Below, one piece after another: positions 1 to 5,233 of a stretch of DNA of 30,166 bases. Below the pieces are notes generated by a model. The model saw nothing but the letters and a program-made list of their open reading frames with translations. It was not told the origin of the DNA and searched no databases. The first letter of the stretch is position 1. Every line of letters starts with the position of its first letter. This DNA is from an uncultured Spartobacteria bacterium. GTDB taxonomy: Bacteria > Verrucomicrobiota > Verrucomicrobiia > Chthoniobacterales > UBA6821. The stretch spans positions 1 through 30,166 of the forward strand of contig CAIKYN010000378.1 of the NCBI GenBank assembly GCA_903831635.1, written 5' to 3'. The position numbers and the translations under genes were made by a program.

Positions 1-563
1 ATTTTCCGTGGAGACTCGGAGAAACTTTTACTAGCCGCATCATTCCATTTTTCCCGATCAACTTTTGTAAAATCCAGTTCCCAACCTGCTTCTACAGATA
101 GTTGAGAGAGGAATGTTTGCAGTGCTCTACCATTTCCTTCGCGAAATGGGTGAAGGGCATTGATTTCTCCAAAATGATGAGCAAGACGATCCAGAAACGC
201 CTCGCGAGTCATTCCCTTGAGACAGTTTTCACTCTGCAAAGCTCCAAAAACTTTCGCTCCATAGGAGGTGAGATGTTCGGGCTGAGCAAAGAGGTTCGCA
301 CCTTTGGAGAGCGCACCACCCCTCAACTCGCCAGCCCACTCGTAGACATCCTGAAAGATATGCCTATGGATTGCTTGAAGGTGTTTGAGATCAAACTTCC
401 CTTTTATCGGTCGCTCTCTTAACTGATCGATCCTGAAACGAGTGGAGCTCAACTCCATGACTGCAAGATCATGCCCGTCGGTGATCCCCCACTTGTTCTT
501 TAGAACATGGCTTCCAGGCCACGCATACGGATCCGGCAATCCCTCCGGGCCATACGCCGCCAT
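1..563 (-). CDS. Fic family protein (AMPylating toxin), 3' end cut by window
   Basis: This is a Fic-domain protein of which 187 codons are visible; the reading frame is still open at base 1. Fic enzymes usually transfer AMP from ATP to a hydroxyl side chain of a target protein, and in toxin-antitoxin pairs this stops growth. The active-site motif is seen complete as HPFREGNGR at residues 138-146, with the catalytic His138. The preceding beta-flap reads LSKGANLF at residues 85-92, as is usual for binding the target. The ATG at 563-561 overlaps the TGA of the upstream antitoxin by one base (TGATG), which fixes the start and indicates coupled translation. The target cannot be deduced. The family call is secure; its toxicity is inferred from the antitoxin partner. 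Confidence 0.92.
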   Translation of the reverse strand, partial: MAAYGPEGLPDPYAWPGSHVLKNKWGITDGHDLAVMELSSTRFRIDQLRERPIKGKFDLKHLQAIHRHIFQDVYEWAGELRGGALSKGANLFAQPEHLTSYGAKVFGALQSENCLKGMTREAFLDRLAHHFGEINALHPFREGNGRALQTFLSQLSVEAGWELDFTKVDREKWNDAASKSFSESPRK

Positions 564-808
564 CACGCTACCAGCACGCGGTCCTTCGACTTCTTTGCCA
601 GAAGGCGAGCCTCCTTATTAATTCGAGCAATAGCTTGGTAACGGGTGATGCGACCTGAGATAAATTGTAGGTCCAACTCACGATCGAGCTTTGTTGGCTT
701 ATAGCCCTCCAGAACAACAATGGCATTGGACCGGAGGATGGAAATCTTCCTCTTGGCAATGGCAGCTTTTTTGCCTGCCAAAGGAGAACCCACGAACTTT
801 GTGCTCAT
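563..808 (-). CDS. VbhA-like antitoxin of the Fic toxin
   Basis: This is a small 81-residue protein translated directly upstream of, and overlapping, the Fic gene. In class I Fic modules a separate small helical protein blocks ATP binding through an inhibitory helix with the motif S/T-x-x-x-E-G/N. A matching helix is visible as SNAIVVLEG at residues 28-36: the Glu-Gly pair is kept, but the position normally Ser or Thr is Ile. The following QFISGRITRYQAIARI resembles the VbhA region GELETSDVIKDL. A basic N-terminus (AGKKAAIAKRK) precedes it. The order antitoxin then toxin with a one-base overlap matches VbhA/VbhT-type operons. The call rests on context and the partial motif, so it is good but not certain. 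Confidence 0.8.
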   Translation of the reverse strand: MSTKFVGSPLAGKKAAIAKRKISILRSNAIVVLEGYKPTKLDRELDLQFISGRITRYQAIARINKEARLLAKKSKDRVLVA

Positions 809-927
809 GCTGTTAATTTGACAGAAAATCTTCCCATCTACAGCAAAAAGATTTCTCTCTAGCGCATCAGAAGAGAGTCAATCCGCTCGAGGTGGACGCG
901 CACGAATCCCAAGCCTCCCTTCATCGT

Positions 928-1539
928 TCATTTGTGGAGGAGGGATATCAAAACCCAGAGCGCTATCCCAATAATGAGCCAGGTGCCGCAGCCCCACTTT
1001 CTAGGTGCATGATAAGGCTGATCGGGGTGATCGTAGCAGTGGTCGATGAAGTCATCAGGGATGGCATGGCCGTGGCCGGCGTAGAATTTCTTGAGCAGGG
1101 TCTTGGAGACTTCCCTCTGCTGGAACCGGATCTGGCCGATGAGGTTATCTGCCTGCGTTTCCCCAAAGTCTTTGAGTTGAGAAAAGTCCAGGTCGGGGAG
1201 AAGGCCTCGGATGGTATCAACTTGATCGGGTCGTATGGGGGGTTCCCCGGGTTGGCGATCGGGGGTATGGAGGGTCATGTTGACCCGGTTATTCCTGACC
1301 CACTCCTCGGAGGGTTCGGGAATATGAGGGTGTCGGGCGGCAACCCGCTTATGACTGCTATGGATATCCGTATACGAAAGTCCGGTACCGGGAATGCCGG
1401 CCGTGAATCTGCTACCGGAACTGCCGAAGGTGTAGTGGGCTCCCCTACCCCCGATGCTGAGGGAGGAACTCTTGGAACCTAAGTTCCAACGAACCCCGGG
1501 GAAGAGTTTAATCGATCTTCTGAATCTAAAAAATCCCAT
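928..1539 (-). CDS. DUF4236 domain-containing protein
   Basis: This 203-residue protein begins MGFFRFRRSIKLFPGVRWNL and continues through SLSIGGRGAHYTFGSSGSR to GIPGTGLSYT. That is the glycine-rich DUF4236 domain, normally found at the extreme N-terminus of proteins of unknown function. The middle (about residues 60-165) is charged and unassigned. The C-terminus, WGCGTWLIIGIALWVLISLL, is one hydrophobic helix followed by HK, so the protein is probably a tail-anchored inner-membrane protein facing the cytoplasm. It stands alone between two toxin-antitoxin modules, with 119 bases to the Fic antitoxin. No catalytic motif is visible and I assign no function. Confidence 0.85.
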   Translation of the reverse strand: MGFFRFRRSIKLFPGVRWNLGSKSSSLSIGGRGAHYTFGSSGSRFTAGIPGTGLSYTDIHSSHKRVAARHPHIPEPSEEWVRNNRVNMTLHTPDRQPGEPPIRPDQVDTIRGLLPDLDFSQLKDFGETQADNLIGQIRFQQREVSKTLLKKFYAGHGHAIPDDFIDHCYDHPDQPYHAPRKWGCGTWLIIGIALWVLISLLHK

Positions 1540-1553
1540 GGGATGAGGTGGTT

Positions 1554-1579
1554 AGGCTGAAGTCTTTTAGACTGCTAGG
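1554..1579. repeat. 26-bp hairpin repeat, copy 1
   Basis: The sequence starts AGGCTGAAG and ends CTGCTAGG. Its centre AGTCT-TTT-AGACT is a perfect 5-bp hairpin. A second copy at 3065-3090 matches at 22 of 26 positions, and two of the four differences together preserve the stem. It lies just upstream of the DUF4236 start. Confidence 0.6.
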
Positions 1580-1619
1580 GGGAATCCCAGAATCATCAAA
1601 AAATCCTATCACCCCGATA

Positions 1620-1639
1620 GGTCACCAAGTGTCCTAGGC
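1620..1639. repeat. 20-bp repeat, copy 1 (GGTCAC...GTGTCCTAGGC)
   Basis: GGTCAC, three variable bases and GTGTCCTAGGC recur at 3030-3049; CGATAG precedes both copies. The copy overlaps the last codons of higA. Both copies lie within about 60 bases of a copy of the 26-bp hairpin repeat. Confidence 0.5.
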
Positions 1640-1927
1640 GGCTTGAAGCTCTGACAAGGGACGAACTTTGGCGGTAAGCATCCTCTCTTTCTTCCTCAAG
1701 AGACGGAAGTCGCAGTTGCTCTGGATACGGAACCAGAACTCGGAAGTCTGTCCAAAGAATTTGCCCAATCTGATGGACATTTCGGGAGTAATGGATCGCT
1801 TGCCAAGTACGATCTCGTTAATAGCTCGAGGAGAGACGCCAATGGCACGTCCAAGCGCATTCTGCGAAAGTGATAGTGGAACGAGATACTCCTCGAGAAG
1901 GATTTCACCAGGTGTTACAGGCTTCAT
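1634..1927 (-). CDS. higA: HigA-type antitoxin (XRE helix-turn-helix)
   Basis: This 97-residue protein begins MKPVTPGEILLEEYLVPLSL, the usual opening of HigA/VapI-type antitoxins. An XRE helix-turn-helix spans about residues 20-62 (SQNALGRAIGVSPRAINEI, then KRSITPEMSIRLGKFFG). HigA binds and neutralises the HigB ribonuclease and represses its own operon. The gene follows higB with a 31-base gap, so the order is toxin then antitoxin as is typical for higBA. The gap contains dyad and direct-repeat elements that could be its operator. Length and motifs fit the family well. Confidence 0.93.
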   Translation of the reverse strand: MKPVTPGEILLEEYLVPLSLSQNALGRAIGVSPRAINEIVLGKRSITPEMSIRLGKFFGQTSEFWFRIQSNCDFRLLRKKERMLTAKVRPLSELQAA

Positions 1928-1958
1928 ATACTATAGCGTATAGCGTTATAGGGTAATG
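1928..1958. promoter_or_regulatory. Candidate HigA operator between higB and higA
   Basis: The gap contains the inverted repeat CTATA-GCG-TATAG at 1931-1943 and the tandem direct repeat TATAGCG at 1932-1938 and 1939-1945, followed by TTATAGG. On the minus strand the same bases give TATAAC- and TATACG-like -10 sequences ahead of higA. The symmetry is seen; binding by HigA is inferred. Confidence 0.45.
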
Positions 1959-2237
1959 TCAATGGTAGTCGCAAATCTCGACCTCGGAAGCATCAACCCC
2001 CTCCCAGCGGAAACAAATTCTCCACTGGTCATTGATTCGGATTGAATGCTTGCCTGAGCGGTTACCCCTAAGGACCTCAAGACGATTGCCTGGCGGGACC
2101 CTAAGGTCTGAAAGTTGTCCTGCAGCATCCAGTTGGATGAGCTTGCGAAGCGCAACGCGGGCAATACCGGAAAATCGGGCACTCGATCCGGTCTCGTGGA
2201 GTCTTTGCGTCTCGGCGTCCTTAAAAGAGGTAATCAT
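1959..2237 (-). CDS. higB: HigB-type toxin (RelE superfamily mRNA interferase)
   Basis: This 92-residue protein has the family hallmarks: a start around ITSFKDAETQRLHETG, the central ALRKLIQLDAAGQLSDLRVP, PGNRLEVLRGNRSGKHSIRI, and the C-terminal NDQWRICFRW. HigB cleaves mRNA at the ribosome, and its product is bound by HigA from the next gene. The Arg and His/Lys positions of the basic active-site face are present. The gene begins 60 bases after the YbjN-domain gene on the same strand, so it could be partly co-transcribed with it. The family call is secure. Confidence 0.93.
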   Translation of the reverse strand: MITSFKDAETQRLHETGSSARFSGIARVALRKLIQLDAAGQLSDLRVPPGNRLEVLRGNRSGKHSIRINDQWRICFRWEGVDASEVEICDYH

Positions 2238-2297
2238 GATTCAGGGGAAGACAGCATGAGACGCGAGGGAGATTAATCTGAGGCAAAAAGAAGCCTA

Positions 2298-2921
2298 TCA
2301 GAGAGGCAAATCCCCCTGGGGGCTGTCGTGGTCTCCGGAGGGTTTCCTGCGTGAGACCCTCTTGGCACGTGGCTTCTCCTCGGCTGTGGCTGAGGGAGTG
2401 GACTTGGGCTTTTCGGTTTTCTTCGGGGCCTCCTGCACTGTCTCTGCATGGGTATCGAGTTCGGCGTGGAAGACGGCATCCTCCGGGGTATAACCGGCAT
2501 GGATGTGCTGCATAAACGCCGGGAAGTACCGGTCGATCGTGAAGTAGGCGGTCATGAAGAGACGCTCCACGATCTCAGCTGAGAGTGAGCTTCCATCAAA
2601 AATATGGGTTATGTGAAAACGAATCTCGCCGTCCTTCATGTCCATCTCGAATTTGCCAACGGGCATGTTGTAGTTGGCACGAGTGAGGAGCTCGGCCACG
2701 GAGGTTCGTAGCTTCTCATCGCGGACGAAGAAGGGGTAGAAGGCGGTGACTTGGAAATATTCCCCATCATGGGTGATCCGGGAGCCGAAACGGTAATTTG
2801 CATTCTTGCCGCTCATGGTGAGCGAGACACGCTGCTCCTCGGGGTAGGGTGTGTAGCTGAAATCCTTCAGTTCCAGGTAGTCGATGATGGCTTGGAATGG
2901 TGCGGAATATTCAGAGGACAT
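2298..2921 (-). CDS. YbjN domain-containing protein with Lys/Pro-rich tail
   Basis: This 207-residue cytosolic protein has a YbjN-type domain over about residues 1-150. It is recognisable by FQAIIDYLELKDFSYTPY, the beta hairpin region with FQVTAFYPFFV, LLTRANYNMPVGKFEMDM, and FTIDRYFPAFMQHIHAGYTPEDA. The fold resembles type III secretion chaperones; YbjN proteins have been linked to stress and motility phenotypes but have no agreed biochemical role. The last 50 residues are rich in Lys, Pro, Glu and Arg (EAPKKTEKPKSTPSATAEEK onward) and are likely disordered. There are no membrane segments. It sits upstream of higBA on the same strand. The domain call is good; the function is unknown. Confidence 0.82.
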   Translation of the reverse strand: MSSEYSAPFQAIIDYLELKDFSYTPYPEEQRVSLTMSGKNANYRFGSRITHDGEYFQVTAFYPFFVRDEKLRTSVAELLTRANYNMPVGKFEMDMKDGEIRFHITHIFDGSSLSAEIVERLFMTAYFTIDRYFPAFMQHIHAGYTPEDAVFHAELDTHAETVQEAPKKTEKPKSTPSATAEEKPRAKRVSRRKPSGDHDSPQGDLPL

Positions 2922-3029
2922 GGTCGGGACGAGGTTGAGGGTTGGTGTGAGTTATAGGTTCTAGGCTATAGGCTGTTAGACAATTAGGAAGAAAGAAGAG
3001 GAGAGAAGCTGATGATGCCACGATAGACA

Positions 3030-3049
3030 GGTCACTGGGTGTCCTAGGC
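3030..3049. repeat. 20-bp repeat, copy 2
   Basis: This is the second copy of GGTCAC, three variable bases, GTGTCCTAGGC, in the same orientation as the copy at 1620-1639. CGATAG precedes it with a 3-base insertion. Confidence 0.5.
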
Positions 3050-3064
3050 CTAAAATAGGCTTTT

Positions 3065-3090
3065 AGGCTGAAGACTATTAGTCTGTTAGG
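3065..3090. repeat. 26-bp hairpin repeat, copy 2
   Basis: This copy starts AGGCTGAAG and ends CTGTTAGG. The centre AGACT-ATT-AGTCT is a perfect hairpin. Relative to copy 1 the middle pair is flipped from T-A to A-T on both arms, so pairing is kept. Confidence 0.6.
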
Positions 3091-3226
3091 TTTCAGTCAG
3101 ACGTGAAGTTGAGAGGAGAGAGGTCGAGAAACAAGCCGGTGGGTACGGGCGCGCAAGACTACCGTAGGTAGCCCCGGAGGAAGGGAGGAAGTTGACGGGT
3201 CGGACATTGAGGAGTAGTGGTGATCC

Positions 3227-3442
3227 ATGACCGTTGCTGAGCTCCACCTGCTTCCATCGGCTGAAAAGCTGAAGATCATCGAAGCCCTCTGGGCTGATCT
3301 GGCTGCGGATAGCGACTCCCTTGAAAGCCCCGCTTGGCATGGAGAGGAGCTCCTCAAGACAGAAGTCGCACTGACTGCAGGCAAAGTTGAGGTCTTGGAT
3401 TGGCAGGTTGCCAAGAAGGAGCTTCGGGCCAGGTTTGAATGA
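3227..3442 (+). CDS. Addiction module antitoxin (TIGR02574-type)
   Basis: This 71-residue acidic protein opens MTVAELHLLPSAEKLKIIEA and continues LWADLAADSDSLESPAWHGE. That pattern (LP..EKL.I...LW.DL, then a short loop and P.WH...L) is the putative addiction-module component family. The C-terminal part, KVEVLDWQVAKKELRARF, is the usual toxin-binding tail (W..ak..l). The gene overlaps the downstream toxin by four bases (ATGA at 3439-3442), which shows translational coupling. It is expected to bind and neutralise the ParE/RelE-like partner. The family call is confident. Confidence 0.92.
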   Translation: MTVAELHLLPSAEKLKIIEALWADLAADSDSLESPAWHGEELLKTEVALTAGKVEVLDWQVAKKELRARFE

Positions 3443-3738
3443 GGATCAGGATTCTGCGGTTTGCCCTCGAGGATCTGGCCACAGCAAGGGAGTTCTACGA
3501 CAGCCAATCCGATGGTATTGGAGACTATTTTTTCGATTCTCTTTTCTCCGAGATTGATTCCCTCACTCTGTACGCAGGGATTCATCCGATGAGATTCGGA
3601 TACCACCGGATGGTGGTCCAGAGATTCCCCTACTGCATCTACTACCGCGTCTCGGATGAGGAGGCGACGGTGTTCCGGGTGCTCGATGCCCGCAGGGATC
3701 CCACCTCGATCAGAAGAAGCCTGAGAGAACAACGCTGA
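3439..3738 (+). CDS. ParE/RelE superfamily toxin
   Basis: This 99-residue protein fits the ParE/RelE fold: an N-terminal strand RIRILRFALEDLATAREFYD, a helix with GIGDYFFDSLFSEIDSL, then HPMRFGYHRMVVQRFPYCIY and a final strand with VFRVLDARRDP. It overlaps the antitoxin gene by four bases. Members linked to this antitoxin family act either on gyrase (ParE) or on mRNA (RelE); the sequence alone does not decide which. The His-Arg-containing strand before RFPY is typical. There is no sign of truncation, so the module looks complete. Confidence 0.92.
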   Translation: MRIRILRFALEDLATAREFYDSQSDGIGDYFFDSLFSEIDSLTLYAGIHPMRFGYHRMVVQRFPYCIYYRVSDEEATVFRVLDARRDPTSIRRSLREQR

Positions 3739-3758
3739 GTAAGTCGTGGACGCGTTCA

Positions 3759-4559
3759 TCACTCGGCCTTGGCCAGGCGGAAGGCGTTGTGAGCGGGAAG
3801 GCCTGCTCTCCTGTACCGAGCCTGGGCCTTCTTGATGTCGTATTCCACACGGCGCATGAAAAGGATGTGCTGCTCGTAGTCGTAGAGGGCGTAGGACGCT
3901 CTGGGATCGCCGTCCCGAGGCTGGCCCACCGAGCCGACATTGACGGTGTAGCGCTTGGAGGGATCGAGGCGGATGGGTTGATCGGAGGGCTTCAGGCAGC
4001 GGACACCGAGGGTCTCAGGATTCTCCTCCCAGATCCCCGGGACATGGGTGTGTCCGTTAAAGCTGATGAAGGTGGTCTGGGCCGCAAAGTGGGCCTCGGC
4101 CTCGGTGGTCTCGTAGATATAGTTAAACTCGGGTGGCTCGTTCAGGGAGGCGTGGGATAGGGTGATAGGGTCGAGATCCACGGTGATGGGGAGGTCCTTG
4201 AGCCAGGAGAGGTCTTGCACGGGGATCTGTGCCTTGGCGATCTTGAGGGGCTGCCCCACGGAAGCCTCCCAATCCTCCTCGAGGATCTTGTCCACCAGGA
4301 GAAGCATCGCCTCGTGGTTACCAAGGACGGTCGCGGAACATGTCTCGATCACCCTCCTGACGCACGCCCCCGGCTCAGACCCATAGCCCACGATATCCCC
4401 CAGGCAGAACATCCCACGCACAGGGAAGTCAGTGATATCCTTCATCACGGCATCCAAGGCATCGATATTTGCATGGATGTCGCTGAAGATCGCAAAGAAG
4501 TTGTGCGCTGGAGTGGTCTTGGTGGTGGATTTCGGGGTGGTGTCTCTTGGCATAGGCAT
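3759..4559 (-). CDS. Calcineurin-like metallophosphoesterase
   Basis: This 266-residue cytosolic protein carries every metal-binding motif of the family in order: DIH at residues 27-29, GDIVGYG from residue 54, GNHE at residues 80-83, and NGHTHVPG in the C-terminal half. The two metal ions so bound hydrolyse phosphoester bonds. GDIVGYG and NGHTH are typical of the YfcE/MJ0936-like phosphodiesterases and the protein-phosphatase/Ap4A-hydrolase-like group; the substrate is not predictable. The first 18 residues are Thr/Lys-rich and poorly conserved in style, so translation might start later. The gene is monocistronic and lies downstream of a minus-strand terminator at 4586-4618. Confidence 0.9.
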   Translation of the reverse strand: MPMPRDTTPKSTTKTTPAHNFFAIFSDIHANIDALDAVMKDITDFPVRGMFCLGDIVGYGSEPGACVRRVIETCSATVLGNHEAMLLLVDKILEEDWEASVGQPLKIAKAQIPVQDLSWLKDLPITVDLDPITLSHASLNEPPEFNYIYETTEAEAHFAAQTTFISFNGHTHVPGIWEENPETLGVRCLKPSDQPIRLDPSKRYTVNVGSVGQPRDGDPRASYALYDYEQHILFMRRVEYDIKKAQARYRRAGLPAHNAFRLAKAE

Positions 4560-4585
4560 TGTGTTGGTTGGATGTGATTACGGGG

Positions 4586-4618
4586 AAAAAACATCTCCCT
4601 GTACCCTAAGGGGATGTT
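4586..4618 (-). terminator. Rho-independent terminator
   Basis: On the minus strand AACATCCCC pairs with GGGAGATGTT (one bulged A) and a run of six T follows. It lies 20 bases after the stop of the small ORF at 4639-4902 and would end its transcript before the metallophosphoesterase gene. Confidence 0.75.
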
Positions 4619-4638
4619 GTCAAGCCCCCTCCGGGAGT

Positions 4639-4902
4639 TCAGTCCTCGTAGTGGGTGGCCTCACACAGAAGACTGTCGCGAAGGACGCGGGCAATGCCTG
4701 AGTCGCTAGTGTGGAGACTTCTCCGCACACGACGCTTTGTGAAATCGGGCAGGTGCTCGGTGTAGTGGCACCACCAGGTGCCATTGTTGTTCCAGAGATG
4801 GTGGAACGGGTTCTCTGTGGTGCTGATGGAAAGGACTGGCTTGTCGATCGATTCGAAGGCTGCTGTTGCTGTGCTCAGTTGAACTGTATTCGCTGCGCTC
4901 AT
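4639..4902 (-). CDS. Small protein resembling a free-standing tyrosine-recombinase arm DNA-binding domain (copy A)
   Basis: This 87-residue ORF starts MSAANTVQLS. Its core, from NNNGTWWCHYTEHLPDF to TKRRVRRSLHTSD and ARVLRDSLL (about residues 38-79), resembles the small three-stranded arm-binding domain at the N-terminus of tyrosine recombinases (G-x-W...T...R..SL.T.D...A...RD.LL). No catalytic recombinase domain follows, so a DNA-binding role is only inferred. A second copy of the core lies at 7969-8110, 91% identical over 142 bases without gaps. Nine of the thirteen differences are synonymous, which argues that the protein was under selection. Terminators lie on both sides. I do not recognise a named family. 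Confidence 0.65.
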   Translation of the reverse strand: MSAANTVQLSTATAAFESIDKPVLSISTTENPFHHLWNNNGTWWCHYTEHLPDFTKRRVRRSLHTSDSGIARVLRDSLLCEATHYED

Positions 4903-4946
4903 GTGGGCCGTGATGTGTGGGTGGTCACACCAGGAACCCGGGCAAC

Positions 4947-4987
4947 AAAAAAGCGCCCCGTTGATCGGAGGATCAGGAAGGGCGCTT
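4947..4987 (-). terminator. Rho-independent terminator after the DUF748 gene
   Basis: On the minus strand AAGCGCCC (4987-4980) pairs with GGGCGCTT (4958-4951). An inner stem TGATC/GATCA is present and a T run follows. It most likely ends the transcript of the gene at 5234-7930, whose stop is about 250 bases upstream. Confidence 0.75.
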
Positions 4988-5233
4988 AGGTAAAGCCTGG
5001 AGAGATTTTTGTTCGGAGGATTTCTCCCTCCGCACATCGAGCGAATCGCTTCGCTCAGCCACCGTGGGATTTCTCCGTCCCCGGTTGGCATCCTTTGGTA
5101 TCACCCAAAGGCATTCCTGATGTTGATACTAGTACAGCAGATGGCAGTGGGCGTTGCAAGACGGCAAGTCCCGCCGTGTGTGTCATAAGGATGGGAGATA
5201 GGAAATAGGCTATGGGATATTGGGGCAGTGGGA
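4988..5233. other. Hairpin-rich spacer, no gene seen
   Basis: The spacer contains three clear inverted repeats: CGGAGG/CCTCCG (5014-5032), GAGCGAA-TCGC-TTCGCTC (5039-5056) and CCTTTGG-TATCAC-CCAAAGG (5092-5111). It ends with TAGG/ATAGG words next to the DUF748 stop (5190-5225). The longer minus-strand frame that enters here from the small ORF has no family resemblance and is probably not translated. Confidence 0.45.

Larger units (their letters stand above)
2922..3226. other. Intergenic spacer with short repeats, divergent promoter region
   Basis: This 305-base gap separates the YbjN gene (minus) from the addiction module (plus). It carries low-complexity words built from TAGG, CTAGG and TTAGAC (2955-2988), the 20-bp repeat copy 2 and the hairpin repeat copy 2. 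I see no gene in it. GAGGAG at 3209-3214 lies 12 bases before the antitoxin ATG and could be a loosely spaced ribosome-binding site. Confidence 0.5.

Noticed and set aside
892..1482. Plus-strand frame of 196 residues
   Set aside because: It is opposite the DUF4236 gene, whose conserved N-terminal domain fixes the coding strand.
4639..5091. Extension of the small arm-domain ORF to 150 residues from an upstream ATG
   Set aside because: The extra 63 residues cross a rho-independent terminator and a hairpin-rich spacer and have no resemblance to proteins; the ATG at 4902 is preferred.
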